DNA of 64,000 nt from Streptomyces fradiae ATCC 10745 = DSM 40063 (GTDB taxonomy: Bacteria > Actinomycetota > Actinomycetes > Streptomycetales > Streptomycetaceae): the NCBI RefSeq assembly GCF_008704425.1, contig NZ_CP023696.1, forward strand, positions 3,946,501-4,010,500. The letters run 5' to 3'. Positions within the stretch are counted from its first letter, which is position 1. Every line of letters begins with the position of its first letter. A program made the translations under genes and the position numbers. The notes beneath the pieces were generated by a model. That model saw only the letters and a list, made by a program, of their open reading frames with translations, was not told the DNA's origin and ran no database searches. Shown here piece by piece: positions 43,743-51,112 of this stretch.

Positions 43743-44620
43743 TGCCCATGTCTCGAAGGTCCACTGTCCTCCGTACGGCCGGTGCCAGTACCGCAGCGCC
43801 CTCGCTCCCGCTGATACTCGGCCATGGCCTTGTTTCCACCGGTGAGCTCCTGATGACCTGACAGGCCGTCGCCGGTGTAGGCGATCCAGTTCACCTCAGG
43901 TATGCGGCCATCTGCATACGGGCCCTTCTCATCGGAGTAGACCGTCAGGATGCCGTCCGCAAGCGGCGTTATGCCGCGGACTCGGTTGCCGCCGTACGAA
44001 TCTGCGATGGCACGTCGGTCTACGAACGTCTCGCCGACGAGCGGACGCAGTGCCGTTGTCTCCCGACCTGCCATCAGGTCCGCCAAGCCCACGTCCTGCA
44101 ACAGTCCCGCCGGGACCGGTCTGAAGTACCGCAGCAGCAGGCTGCCGACTGCCCACGCAGCCAGCTCCGGGTCTGCTACCAGGAGGTCGTAGACGCCCTT
44201 TGGGAGCCCGGCGAGTGGGTTCGCCTCGTCGAGGGACGACAGCAGAGGCCTACGTCCCTTGCTGGTCATGGTCAGCGACTCCGCCTCCTCGACCTCCCAA
44301 AGCCCGTCGTTACGCAGGGCCCAGAAGGGGAACAGAGCCGCCTCGCGACTGCTGCTGGTCACGCCCCCGTGCGTGACCAGCAAAGGCCCCACGGCATCGC
44401 GCACAACCGACCAGCGTTGCTGCCGGGGCATGCCCCGCACAGCCTCACCGATCGCCCAAAGCACCAGGAACGGCCGGTGCAGGGCCTCACCCTTGCTCCG
44501 TTGTGCCGGCTTCAACGCGCCGATCAGGCGAATCACTGCACGTCTGTCCACGGTCTGCGCTACCTCCCCGAGTACCAGCAGACCCATCACACCAGACGCC
44601 ACCGACAATCCCTGACTCAC
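43739..44620 (-). CDS. Sulfur-binding (SBD) plus SRA/YDG-like N-terminal part of a split ScoMcrA-like type IV restriction enzyme
   Basis: The product is 293 residues from GTG 44620 (start uncertain). Residues about 25-175 resemble the phosphorothioate-DNA-binding SBD of ScoMcrA-type enzymes: LIGALKPAQRSKGEALHRPFLVLWAIGE, LFPFWALRNDGLWEV and GLPKGVYDLLVADPELAAWAV. Residues about 195 on begin an SRA/YDG-like modified-base pocket (VGETFVDRRAIADSYGGNRVRG, VNWIAYTGDGLSGHQELTGGNKAM). The last 19 residues (RCGTGTGRTEDSGPSRHGQ) are out of character and arise from a frame break. Re-reading one base at the GGG at 43799-43801 joins it to the HNH frame and gives a 490-residue SBD-SRA-HNH protein. Family assignment is from pattern recognition. 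Confidence 0.75.
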   Translation of the reverse strand: MSQGLSVASGVMGLLVLGEVAQTVDRRAVIRLIGALKPAQRSKGEALHRPFLVLWAIGEAVRGMPRQQRWSVVRDAVGPLLVTHGGVTSSSREAALFPFWALRNDGLWEVEEAESLTMTSKGRRPLLSSLDEANPLAGLPKGVYDLLVADPELAAWAVGSLLLRYFRPVPAGLLQDVGLADLMAGRETTALRPLVGETFVDRRAIADSYGGNRVRGITPLADGILTVYSDEKGPYADGRIPEVNWIAYTGDGLSGHQELTGGNKAMAEYQRERGRCGTGTGRTEDSGPSRHGQ

Positions 44621-44641
44621 ACTCGGGAAGCCTCAGCAGCC

Positions 44642-45298
44642 TCAGTTGCCGGCCACCGCACGGACCGCCACCGAGACCGGGGTGTCGCCCGACACGGCTT
44701 CCAGGGTCAGGCCCGCGGTCGCCGGGGTGTCCAGCAGTTCGGCGAGGAGCGCCGCCACGTCGTCGCGCGGGATGGGGCCCCGGCCCGTCGACGCCTCCAG
44801 ACGGACCAGGCCCGTGCCCGCGTCGTCCGTCAGCATGCCGGGCCGCAGGATCGTCCAGTCCAGGGCGGCCTTGCCGCGCACGTGCTCGTCCGCCGCGCCC
44901 TTCGCGCGCAGGTACGCGTCGAAGACCTCGTCGCCCTCGTGCGCCGCGTCCGCGCCCATGGACGAGACGACGACGAACCGGCGCACCCCCGCCCGCTCCG
45001 CCGCGTCCGCGAACAGGACGGCCGCGTCCCGGTCCACGGTCTCCTTGCGGGCCGCCCCGCTGCCCGGCCCGGCACCCGCCGCGAAGACCGCCGCGTCCGC
45101 GCCCTGCAGCACCGCGGCGACCATCTCCAGGGACGCCGACTCCATGTCCAGCACGACCGGTTCGGCGCCCGCCTCCCGTACGGCGTCAGACTGCTCCATC
45201 TTGCGGATGATGCCCGCGACCTCGTGCCCGCCCGCCGTCAGCAGGCGCTCCAGGCGCAGGGCGATCCGACCGTGTCCTCCAGCGATGACAATGCGCAT
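44642..45298 (-). CDS. NAD(P)-binding atypical SDR-like protein
   Basis: The product is 218 residues from ATG 45298. The Rossmann start MRIVIAGGHGRIALRLERLL has the glycine-rich GGHGRI turn. FVVVSSMGAD and DWTILRPGMLTDD are the typical strands of the SDR_a5/NmrA-like group. There is no Tyr-xxx-Lys catalytic pair, as usual for this subgroup. Substrate is unknown. It lies just beyond the restriction insert, whose start is 22 bases from this stop. Confidence 0.85.
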   Translation of the reverse strand: MRIVIAGGHGRIALRLERLLTAGGHEVAGIIRKMEQSDAVREAGAEPVVLDMESASLEMVAAVLQGADAAVFAAGAGPGSGAARKETVDRDAAVLFADAAERAGVRRFVVVSSMGADAAHEGDEVFDAYLRAKGAADEHVRGKAALDWTILRPGMLTDDAGTGLVRLEASTGRGPIPRDDVAALLAELLDTPATAGLTLEAVSGDTPVSVAVRAVAGN

Positions 45299-45948
45299 GC
45301 CTCCGACCGTACGGCCCCCACCCGCGCACCGCCCAACGACGGGCCGCCCGCCCCGCGTCCGGACGGGTCAGGGGCGCCCCGGCACGCCGACGCGGCCGCA
45401 GTCGAAGCCCCGAGCCGCACCTCGCCATACCGCCCCGCAACCGCCCCGCGGTTCGGCCCCGGCCGGGCCACGTCCAGGCCGCCTCGACCGCCGCCCCGGC
45501 GAGCCGGCCGCCCCGCCCCCGGCCGCGCCGAGCGCCGAACCGCAGCCGTACCCCGGCCGCGCCGCCCCGCCGGGCAGGCGGCCTGCTGAGCCGCCCTCAG
45601 CCCCGCCTACCCGGATCCGCGTCCAGCCGCGCGCGTACCTCCGGTCGGCCCCCACCGGGCCCCACCGCCCACCACATAGCCGCACCGGCCCCCACCGGGC
45701 CCCCAGCCCCACCGCCCATCACGTAGCCGCACCGGCCCCCACCGGACCCCCGGCCCCACCGCCCATCACGTAGCCGCACCGGCCCCCACCGGACCCCCGG
45801 CCCCACCGCCCATCACGTAGCCGCACCAGCCCCCACCGGACCCCCGGCCCCACCGCCCATCACGTAGCCGCACCAGCCCCCACCGGCCCCCACCGGGCCC
45901 CAGCCCCCACCAGCCCCACCAGCCCCACCAGCCCCATCACCCCACCCC
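45299..45948. other. 650-bp intergenic region ending in a 47-bp minisatellite
   Basis: No gene is evident between the amidohydrolase stop and the SDR start, both on the minus strand. The left half is plain GC-rich DNA with Pro/Ala/Arg-type translations. The right half is a tandem array described separately, then CCCCACCAG triplet-like repeats up to 45945. Confidence 0.6.
45666..45900. repeat. 47-bp tandem repeat, five copies
   Basis: Units start at 45666, 45713, 45760, 45807 and 45854 with the phrase CGCCCATCACGTAGCCGCAC (the first copy reads CGCCCACCACATAGCCG), spaced exactly 47 bp. Copies differ by a few bases. As 47 is not a multiple of three, it is not a peptide repeat. Each unit carries CACGTAG. 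Confidence 0.92.
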
Positions 45949-47181
45949 TCACGGGCGGGCCTCCGGCCGGGACTGCCGGGGCAGGTCCAGGGCCGCCGCC
46001 GAGTCGCAGTACTCCCGCACCGCGCTCGTACGCGCCACCACCCGGCCCCGGTGCACCACGACCCGGCTGTACGCCAGCGACAGCACCCCCGCCAGCCGCT
46101 CCCCGCGCACCGCCAGCAGCTCCGCCGGGAACCCGGCCTCCACGCGCACCGGCGGCAGCCCCAGCGCCTCCCGCGCCTCCCGGCTCACCGCCCCGTACGC
46201 CTCCGCCGGCCGCAACCCGCCCTGCGACACCAGCAGGTACGCGGCCTCCAGCGGGTCGCCGCGCCCCACCGGGTTCGCCACGTCCCGCAGCGCGCCGCCG
46301 CCCGCGGCCACGCGCACCCCCGCCGACCGCAGCAGCCGCACCGGCGCCGGGCCCCGCACGTCCGTGCCCGCGCAGCCGCCCTGCGGCAGGCACGTCACCG
46401 TCACCCCGGCCGCGGCCAGCCGGTCCGCCACCCGACCCCGCGCCTCCGCCGGCAGCCGCGACAGCGACCCGCACGGGCCGATCGCCACCCCCGGCCGCAG
46501 CCCGCCCGCCATCGCGGCCAGCCGTGCCAGCCGCGCCGGGTCGTCCCCGTCCGTGTGCAGGTCGACGGCGCAGCCGTGCTCCGCGGCGACCTCCAGCACC
46601 GCCTCCGCGTACCCCGCCGGGTCCGGGTCCAGGTCGGGGCGGCCGCCCACCGCCGACGCGCCCATCTTCACCGCGTCCCGCAGCATCGCCAGCCCGTCCG
46701 CCCCGGCCACCCCCGTCAGCAGCCGCGGCACCGCCACCGTCGCCAGGTCCACCAGCCCCCGCAGGGAACGCCGCGCCTGCAGGACGGCCTCCAGCGCCGC
46801 CAGTCCCTGTACGTCGCCGATCCGCACGTGCGCGCGCAGCGCCGTCGCCCCGTGGCCGAGCTGGAGCAGCGCGGCCTCGGTGGCGCGCCGCTGGACGTCC
46901 TCGGCCGCGTACGAGACCGGGCCCGGCGCGTCGGCGCTGAGGGCCGTGTCGGCGTGTGCGTGGGGCTCGGCGGGCGCCGGCAGCAGCAGGTACCCGGAGA
47001 GGTCCACACGGGTGCCGTGCGCGCCGAGGCTGCCGGGCGTGCCGACGGCCTCGATCCGCCCGCCGCTCAGCCGCACGTCGACGGTCCGCCCGTCGTCCAG
47101 GCGGGCGCCGCACAGCAGCAGCGTGGTCGTGTCGGTGGTGGCACCCTCGGGCGGCCGCGGCTGCTGGCTGTCGGAGGACAT
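45949..47181 (-). CDS. Amidohydrolase, cytosine-deaminase-like
   Basis: The product is 410 residues from ATG 47181. It has the metal-dependent hydrolase layout: a small beta domain (LLLCGARLDDGRTVDVRLSGGRI), the HxH metal motif in EPHAHADTALS, a His in AVDLHTDGDDP, and the Asp in AAGGGALRDVANPVGRGDPLEAAYLLVS. This resembles the cytosine/isocytosine deaminase branch. Two family metal-site residues are altered or not obvious: the usual His of the GHC/SH motif is replaced by IGPCGSLSRL. The activity is therefore uncertain. It is likely monocistronic. Confidence 0.8.
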   Translation of the reverse strand: MSSDSQQPRPPEGATTDTTTLLLCGARLDDGRTVDVRLSGGRIEAVGTPGSLGAHGTRVDLSGYLLLPAPAEPHAHADTALSADAPGPVSYAAEDVQRRATEAALLQLGHGATALRAHVRIGDVQGLAALEAVLQARRSLRGLVDLATVAVPRLLTGVAGADGLAMLRDAVKMGASAVGGRPDLDPDPAGYAEAVLEVAAEHGCAVDLHTDGDDPARLARLAAMAGGLRPGVAIGPCGSLSRLPAEARGRVADRLAAAGVTVTCLPQGGCAGTDVRGPAPVRLLRSAGVRVAAGGGALRDVANPVGRGDPLEAAYLLVSQGGLRPAEAYGAVSREAREALGLPPVRVEAGFPAELLAVRGERLAGVLSLAYSRVVVHRGRVVARTSAVREYCDSAAALDLPRQSRPEARP

Positions 47182-47319
47182 CGGGCTCCTGGGGAGGTCA
47201 GGGCGGGTGTGCGGCGACCGCGGGGGAAGATCGCGAGGCGGTGAGCCGAGCCTAGGGCGCAGCCGTCACGGCTTCGCGGAGGAGCGCATTAGTCGTACTG
47301 CGCGTGGGTCCACTTCGCG

Positions 47320-47376
47320 CGCGGGGCGCCGTACGTCGTGGTGGTCCACCTCCCCCGCGGGGCGCCGTACGTCGTG
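47320..47376. repeat. Direct repeat of 21 bp with 36-bp period upstream of tRNA-Thr
   Basis: The phrase GCGGGGCGCCGTACGTCGTG occurs at 47320 and again at 47356, inside two 36-bp units beginning GGTCCAC. It is located in the 341-bp gap 47182-47522, which otherwise holds only the tRNA promoter and no gene. Confidence 0.7.
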
Positions 47377-47481
47377 GGGGAGCACCCCGCGCGCGGGCGC
47401 CGCGCGAGCGGGTCGACGGCCGCCCTTCCGCCCCCTCCCGCCCCCGTCCGGTAAGCCGCGGGGGGACCCCTGGGAACGGAT

Positions 47482-47511
47482 TTGGGTGAACGGCCGAGGA
47501 CCGTGTAATGT
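47482..47511 (+). promoter_or_regulatory. Putative promoter of the tRNA-Thr/tRNA-Met/rpmG unit
   Basis: A -35 TTGGGT (47482-47487) and a -10 TAATGT (47506-47511) are separated by 18 bases. The -10 ends 11 bases before the tRNA-Thr 5' end. Confidence 0.5.
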
Positions 47512-47522
47512 CTTCATCGCTC

Positions 47523-47595
47523 GCCCCAATAGCTCAGTCGGCAGAGCGTCTCCATGGTAAGGAGAAGGTCTACGGTTCGATTCCGTATTGGGGCT
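47523..47595 (+). tRNA. tRNA-Thr (GGT anticodon)
   Basis: A 73-nt tRNA. The acceptor GCCCCAA pairs with TTGGGGC, the anticodon stem TCTCC/GGAGA encloses ATGGTAA with anticodon GGT, and the T-loop is TTCGATT. CCA is not encoded. It is followed by tRNA-Met and rpmG. Confidence 0.96.
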
Positions 47596-47642
47596 CTGGT
47601 GTAGGAGATCCTCACCTTCGGGTGAGGTGATCCATACATCAA

Positions 47643-47715
47643 AGCGGTGTAGCTCAGTCGGTAGAGCAAGCGGCTCATAATCGCTGTGTCACCGGTTCAA
47701 GTCCGGTCACCGCTA
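47643..47715 (+). tRNA. tRNA-Met (CAT anticodon)
   Basis: A 73-nt tRNA. The acceptor AGCGGTG pairs fully with CACCGCT, the D-arm is GCTC/GAGC, and the anticodon loop CTCATAA gives CAT. The fully paired first acceptor base pair argues against the initiator tRNA; it is elongator Met rather than the lysidine-type Ile by context next to Thr and rpmG, but this cannot be proved here. Confidence 0.93.
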
Positions 47716-47804
47716 CTCCCAGTAGCCGATTGTGGGGTCGGTCCTTCGATCGGCTACTCTTTTCTGCGTTCCATCCGTCCATCCGTCCGTCAAGGAGCAC
47801 TCAC

Positions 47805-47969
47805 GTGGCTGCCACCGACGTCCGCCCGAAGATCACGCTGGCCTGCGTGGAGTGCAAGGAGCGGAACTACATCACCAAGAAGAACCGGCGCAACAACCCG
47901 GACCGTCTTGAGATGAAGAAGCACTGCCCGCGTTGCAACGCGCACACCGCGCACCGCGAGACGCGCTGA
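47805..47969 (+). CDS. rpmG: 50S ribosomal protein L33 (zinc-ribbon C+ form)
   Basis: A 54-residue protein of the large subunit. It starts at GTG 47805 with AAGGAG seven bases upstream (VAATDVRPKITLACVECKERNY). The two cysteine pairs CVEC and CPRC make it the zinc-containing paralogue. Streptomyces commonly carry a second zinc-free copy elsewhere, expressed under zinc limitation. The order tRNA-Thr, tRNA-Met, rpmG, hadA, hadB, murB is conserved in actinobacteria. Confidence 0.97.
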   Translation: MAATDVRPKITLACVECKERNYITKKNRRNNPDRLEMKKHCPRCNAHTAHRETR

Positions 47970-47980
47970 AACAGGCTCGT

Positions 47981-48015
47981 ACACGAGGCCGTCCCCACCG
48001 GGGGCGGCCTCGTGT
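47981..48015 (+). terminator. Hairpin after rpmG
   Basis: Arms ACACGAGGCCG-TCCCC (47981-47996) and GGGGCGGCCTCGTGT (48001-48015) pair with one bulged T around a short loop, followed by CGTTT. It may attenuate read-through into hadAB. Confidence 0.7.
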
Positions 48016-48080
48016 CGTTTCCCCGGCACGGGCCGGGACCGCAGCAAGGCACAGACAGGACAGCAGGAGGTACCGGGTAC

Positions 48081-48536
48081 ATGGCGCTCGACCAGTCCTT
48101 CGTCGGGCGGAGCTATCCGCCCACCGAGCCGCCCTACGAGGTCGGCCGGGAAAAGATCCGCGAGTTCGCCGAGGCCATCGGTGACGCGAACCCGGTCTAC
48201 ACCGACGCGGAGGCCGCGAAAGCGCTCGGATACCCCGATGTGATCGCCCCCCCGACCTTCGTGTTCGCCATCACGTTCAAAGCGGCCGGACAGGTGATCG
48301 CCGACCCGCAGCTGGGGCTGGACTACAGCCGCGTCGTGCACGGCGACCAGAAATTCGCGTACAGCAGGCCCGTACGGGCGGGGGACCGGCTGACGGTCAC
48401 CTCCACCATCGAGGCGGTCAAGTCGCTCGCGGGCAACGACATCGTCGACATCCGGGGCGAGGTCCACGACGAGTCGGGCGAGCACGTCGTGACGGCGTGG
48501 ACGAAGCTCGTGGCGCGTGCGGCAGAGGAGGCGTGA
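48081..48536 (+). CDS. hadA: MaoC-like (R)-hydroxyacyl dehydratase subunit, HadA type
   Basis: The product is 151 residues with a single FAS1-type hotdog dehydratase domain (DQSFVGRSYPPTEPPYEVGREKIREFAEAIGDANPVY, then DVIAPPTFVFAITFKAAG). ATG 48081 follows CAGGAGG with about 10 bases between. In mycobacteria HadA pairs with HadB in 3-hydroxyacyl-ACP dehydration of mycolate precursors. Streptomyces make no mycolic acids, so the role here is probably in another acyl chain. It forms an operon with hadB 8 bases downstream. Confidence 0.85.
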   Translation: MALDQSFVGRSYPPTEPPYEVGREKIREFAEAIGDANPVYTDAEAAKALGYPDVIAPPTFVFAITFKAAGQVIADPQLGLDYSRVVHGDQKFAYSRPVRAGDRLTVTSTIEAVKSLAGNDIVDIRGEVHDESGEHVVTAWTKLVARAAEEA

Positions 48537-48544
48537 GGAACACC

Positions 48545-48973
48545 ATGGCGGCGAAGGTCTCTTTCGACGAGGTCGAGGTCGGTACGGAACTGCCGGCCGG
48601 CGCATTCCCCGTGACGCGTGCCACGCTCGTGCAGTACGCGGGCGCGTCCGGTGACTTCAACCCCATCCACTGGAACGAGCGGTTCGCCCGCGAGGTCGGC
48701 CTTCCGGACGTCATCGCGCACGGCATGTTCACCATGGCCGAGGCCGCGCGCGTCGTCACCGACTGGGCGGGCGACCCCGGCGCCGTGGTCGAGTACGGCG
48801 TCCGCTTCACCAAGCCGGTCGTCGTGCCGGACGACGGCGAGGGCGCGGTGATCCACGTCACCGGCAAGGTGGCGGCCAAGCTCGACGACCGGTGCGTCCG
48901 CGTCGACCTGACGGCGATGAGCGCCGGCCAGAAGGTCCTGGGCATGTCCCGCGCGGTGGTCCGGCTCGCCTGA
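48545..48973 (+). CDS. hadB: MaoC-like (R)-hydroxyacyl dehydratase subunit, HadB type
   Basis: The product is 142 residues from ATG 48545. It has the hydratase-2 catalytic motif ASGDFNPIHWNERFAREVGLPDVIAHGMFTM with the Asp and His dyad. This is the catalytic partner expected to form a heterodimer with HadA. It is directly downstream of hadA and upstream of murB. Confidence 0.86.
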   Translation: MAAKVSFDEVEVGTELPAGAFPVTRATLVQYAGASGDFNPIHWNERFAREVGLPDVIAHGMFTMAEAARVVTDWAGDPGAVVEYGVRFTKPVVVPDDGEGAVIHVTGKVAAKLDDRCVRVDLTAMSAGQKVLGMSRAVVRLA

Positions 48974-49255
48974 GCCGCCCGGTGCCCGGCCGTGGCCCGC
49001 CCGCCGGTTCCGGCCCTGGCCCAGGGCTCGCGTCCAGGCGCTCTGATCCAGGGGCCATGGGCCAGGGGCCCGGCCCCACGGCCTCGGCCTCCTCGGCCTT
49101 CTCGGCCCCCTCGGGGCCGCCCGCGCCGCCGTACCACCGCCCACACAGGCCCCCGCGCCCCCGCGTCACCGTCCCCGCCCGTCCCCGCCCGTCCGCGCCC
49201 CCTCCGCCACGTGCCGGGGCACGGGCGGTCGGGGCGGGGGCCGTAGGCTGGGCGG
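48974..49255. other. 282-bp gap with the murB promoter
   Basis: After hadB the DNA is GC-rich, with GGGCCATGGGCCAGGGGCCC-like imperfect palindromes and C-rich repeats but no gene. The last 15 bases contain the -10 element of murB. Confidence 0.5.
49244..49249 (+). promoter_or_regulatory. -10 element TAGGCT of a leaderless murB transcript
   Basis: TAGGCT lies six bases before the murB GTG, which puts transcription start at or next to the start codon. No ribosome-binding sequence stands upstream of the GTG. A clear -35 is not seen in the surrounding GC-rich DNA. Confidence 0.6.
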
Positions 49256-50311
49256 GTGCAGGTAACCCATGACGCTCCGCTCGCCCCGCTGACCACGTTC
49301 CGGCTCGGGGGGCCCGCCCGGCGGCTGATCACCGCCCGTACCGACGACGAGGTCGTCGCCGCCGTGCGCGAGGCCGACCGGACCGGTACGCCGCTGCTGG
49401 TCATCGGCGGCGGGTCCAACCTGGTCATCGGCGACAAGGGATTCGACGGCACCGCCCTGCACATCGCCACCCGGGGGTTCTCCCTCGACGGCACGCGGCT
49501 GGAGCTCGCCGCCGGCGAGGTGTGGTCCGACGCCGTCGCCCGCACGGTCGAGGCCGGACTCGCGGGCGTCGAGTGCCTGGCAGGCATCCCCGGTTCGGCC
49601 GGCGCGACCCCGATCCAGAACGTCGGCGCGTACGGCCAGGAGGTCGCCTCCACGCTCACGGAGGTCGTCGCGTACGACCGGCGCGCCGAGGAGACCGTGA
49701 CGCTGACCGGCGCCGAGTGCGCCTTCTCGTACCGGCACAGCCGCTTCAAGGCCGAGCCCGACCGGTACGTCGTGCTGCGCGTCCGGTTCGAGCTGGAGGA
49801 CGCCGGGGGGATGAGCGCCCCCATCCGGTACGCGGAGACCGCCCGCGCCCTCGGTGTGGGACCCGGCGACCGCGTCCCCGTGGCCGCCGCCCGCGAGACC
49901 GTCCTCGCCCTGCGCGCGGGCAAGGGCATGGTCCTCGACCCCGATGACCACGACACGTGGTCCGCCGGGTCGTTCTTCACCAATCCGATCCTCGACGACA
50001 CCGCGTACGCCGCCTTCCTCGACCGCGTGCGCGACCGCCTCGGCCCGGACGCGGCCCCGCCCGCCTACCCCGCCGGCGAGGGCCGGACCAAGACGTCGGC
50101 GGCCTGGCTCATCGACAAGGCCGGCTTCACCAAGGGGTACGGCGCCGGGCCCGCCCGCATCTCCACCAAGCACACCCTCGCCCTCACCAACCGGGGCGAG
50201 GCCACCACCGAGGACCTCCTCGCCCTCGCCCGCGAGGTCGTGGAGGGCGTCCGGGACGCGTTCGGCGTCACGCTGGTCAACGAGCCGGTGACGGTCGGCG
50301 TCAGTCTCTGA
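49256..50311 (+). CDS. murB: UDP-N-acetylmuramate dehydrogenase
   Basis: This FAD enzyme reduces UDP-GlcNAc-enolpyruvate to UDP-MurNAc in peptidoglycan synthesis. The product is 351 residues, a type I MurB. It begins TFRLGGPARRLITARTDDEV with the FAD-binding PLLVIGGGSNLVI and GIPGSAGATPIQNVGAYGQEV; the catalytic Ser is in WSAGSFFTNP and the catalytic Glu in LVNEPVTVGV. The tyrosine and split loops of the type I class are present (SYRHSRFKAE). GTG 49256 appears to be the first base of the mRNA (leaderless). Confidence 0.96.
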   Translation: MQVTHDAPLAPLTTFRLGGPARRLITARTDDEVVAAVREADRTGTPLLVIGGGSNLVIGDKGFDGTALHIATRGFSLDGTRLELAAGEVWSDAVARTVEAGLAGVECLAGIPGSAGATPIQNVGAYGQEVASTLTEVVAYDRRAEETVTLTGAECAFSYRHSRFKAEPDRYVVLRVRFELEDAGGMSAPIRYAETARALGVGPGDRVPVAAARETVLALRAGKGMVLDPDDHDTWSAGSFFTNPILDDTAYAAFLDRVRDRLGPDAAPPAYPAGEGRTKTSAAWLIDKAGFTKGYGAGPARISTKHTLALTNRGEATTEDLLALAREVVEGVRDAFGVTLVNEPVTVGVSL

Positions 50312-50475
50312 CCCCACCCCGCCCCACCCCCGCCCCGGCGTACCGGGGCGCGCCCTCCGCCGGTCCGGCACCTGACCGCCGTACCCAGGACCGCCCGCCC
50401 TCGGCCGCCCCCGCGTCCGCTCGCCGCCGCCCCTGAGGGGCGTCCCCCCGACGGCCTCCGCCCCGGAAAACCGAT

Positions 50476-50502
50476 GGAACCCGCCGGCTCCCCCAGGTTG
50501 TC
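50476..50502 (+). promoter_or_regulatory. Putative ECF-type promoter GGAAC-N16-GTTGTC
   Basis: GGAAC (50476-50480) and GTTG(TC) (50497-50502) are spaced by 16 bases, the form recognised by many Streptomyces ECF sigma factors. It lies about 70 bases before the start of the sigma factor gene, so autoregulation is likely. Confidence 0.5.
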
Positions 50503-50578
50503 GAGTGGGTGACAGGGTTCCTCAGCGTCCGCGCGGCGCGAGCCGGGACCACCACACGCCGGCCGAGGGGGATCACCG

Positions 50579-51112
50579 GTGAGGACAGGGCCGCCAGGGG
50601 CGGACGACCAGGGCTTCACGGACTTCACCACCACGTCGTACGCCTCGCTCCTGCGCACGGCCCGCCTGCTGACGGGCGACCGGCACACCGCCGAGGACCT
50701 GGTGCAGGCCGCGCTGGTCAAGGTGTACCTGCGCTGGGGGCGGTCCGCGAGCTGGGCCAGCCCGCAGGCGTACGCGCGCAAGGTCGTGGTGAACCTGTAC
50801 GCGACCTGGCGGCGACGCCGCTGGCACACCGAGACCCCCCACTCCGGGGACGAGGCGGCCGCGGCGGCGGGCGCCCCGGACATGGCGGGCGGTGCGGAGG
50901 CGCGGTTGGAGCTGGCCCGGGCGCTCGGCTCGCTGCCCCGCGCCCAGCGAGCCGTGGTGGTGCTCCGCTTCTACGAGGACCTGTCGGTGGAGGAGACGGC
51001 CGCCCTGCTCGGCTGTTCGCCCGGGACGGTCAAGAGCCGGACCAAAAGGGCCTTGGAGCGGCTGCGTGCCTCGGGCGCGCTCGCCGGTTACGCGGGAAGG
51101 GGCACGCGATGA
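50579..51112 (+). CDS. ECF RNA polymerase sigma factor, SigE family
   Basis: The product is 177 residues from GTG 50579, with GAGGGGG upstream. Region 2 (FTDFTTTSYASLLRTARLLTGDRHTAEDLVQAALVKVYLRWGR) is followed by a short Ala-rich linker. Region 4 (LGSLPRAQRAVVVLRFYEDLSVEETAALLGCSPGTVKSRTKRALERLR) is a clear sigma-70 helix-turn-helix. The 'SigE family' label refers to the group with FxxFTTTSYASLLRTA-type starts, not to the S. coelicolor envelope sigma-E. It overlaps the next gene by 4 bases, as sigma/anti-sigma pairs often do. Confidence 0.92.
   Translation: MRTGPPGADDQGFTDFTTTSYASLLRTARLLTGDRHTAEDLVQAALVKVYLRWGRSASWASPQAYARKVVVNLYATWRRRRWHTETPHSGDEAAAAAGAPDMAGGAEARLELARALGSLPRAQRAVVVLRFYEDLSVEETAALLGCSPGTVKSRTKRALERLRASGALAGYAGRGTR

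Noticed and set aside
42900..44640. Direct repeat of the tRNA-Tyr 3' end as an attR for an integrated element
   Set aside because: I searched by eye for a second copy of the GGTTCGAATCCTGG segment near the end of the restriction insert and found none; no integrase gene is present either.
45666..45900. 47-bp array considered as a CRISPR or tRNA-like cluster
   Set aside because: There are no variable spacers between conserved repeats; the whole 47-bp unit repeats.
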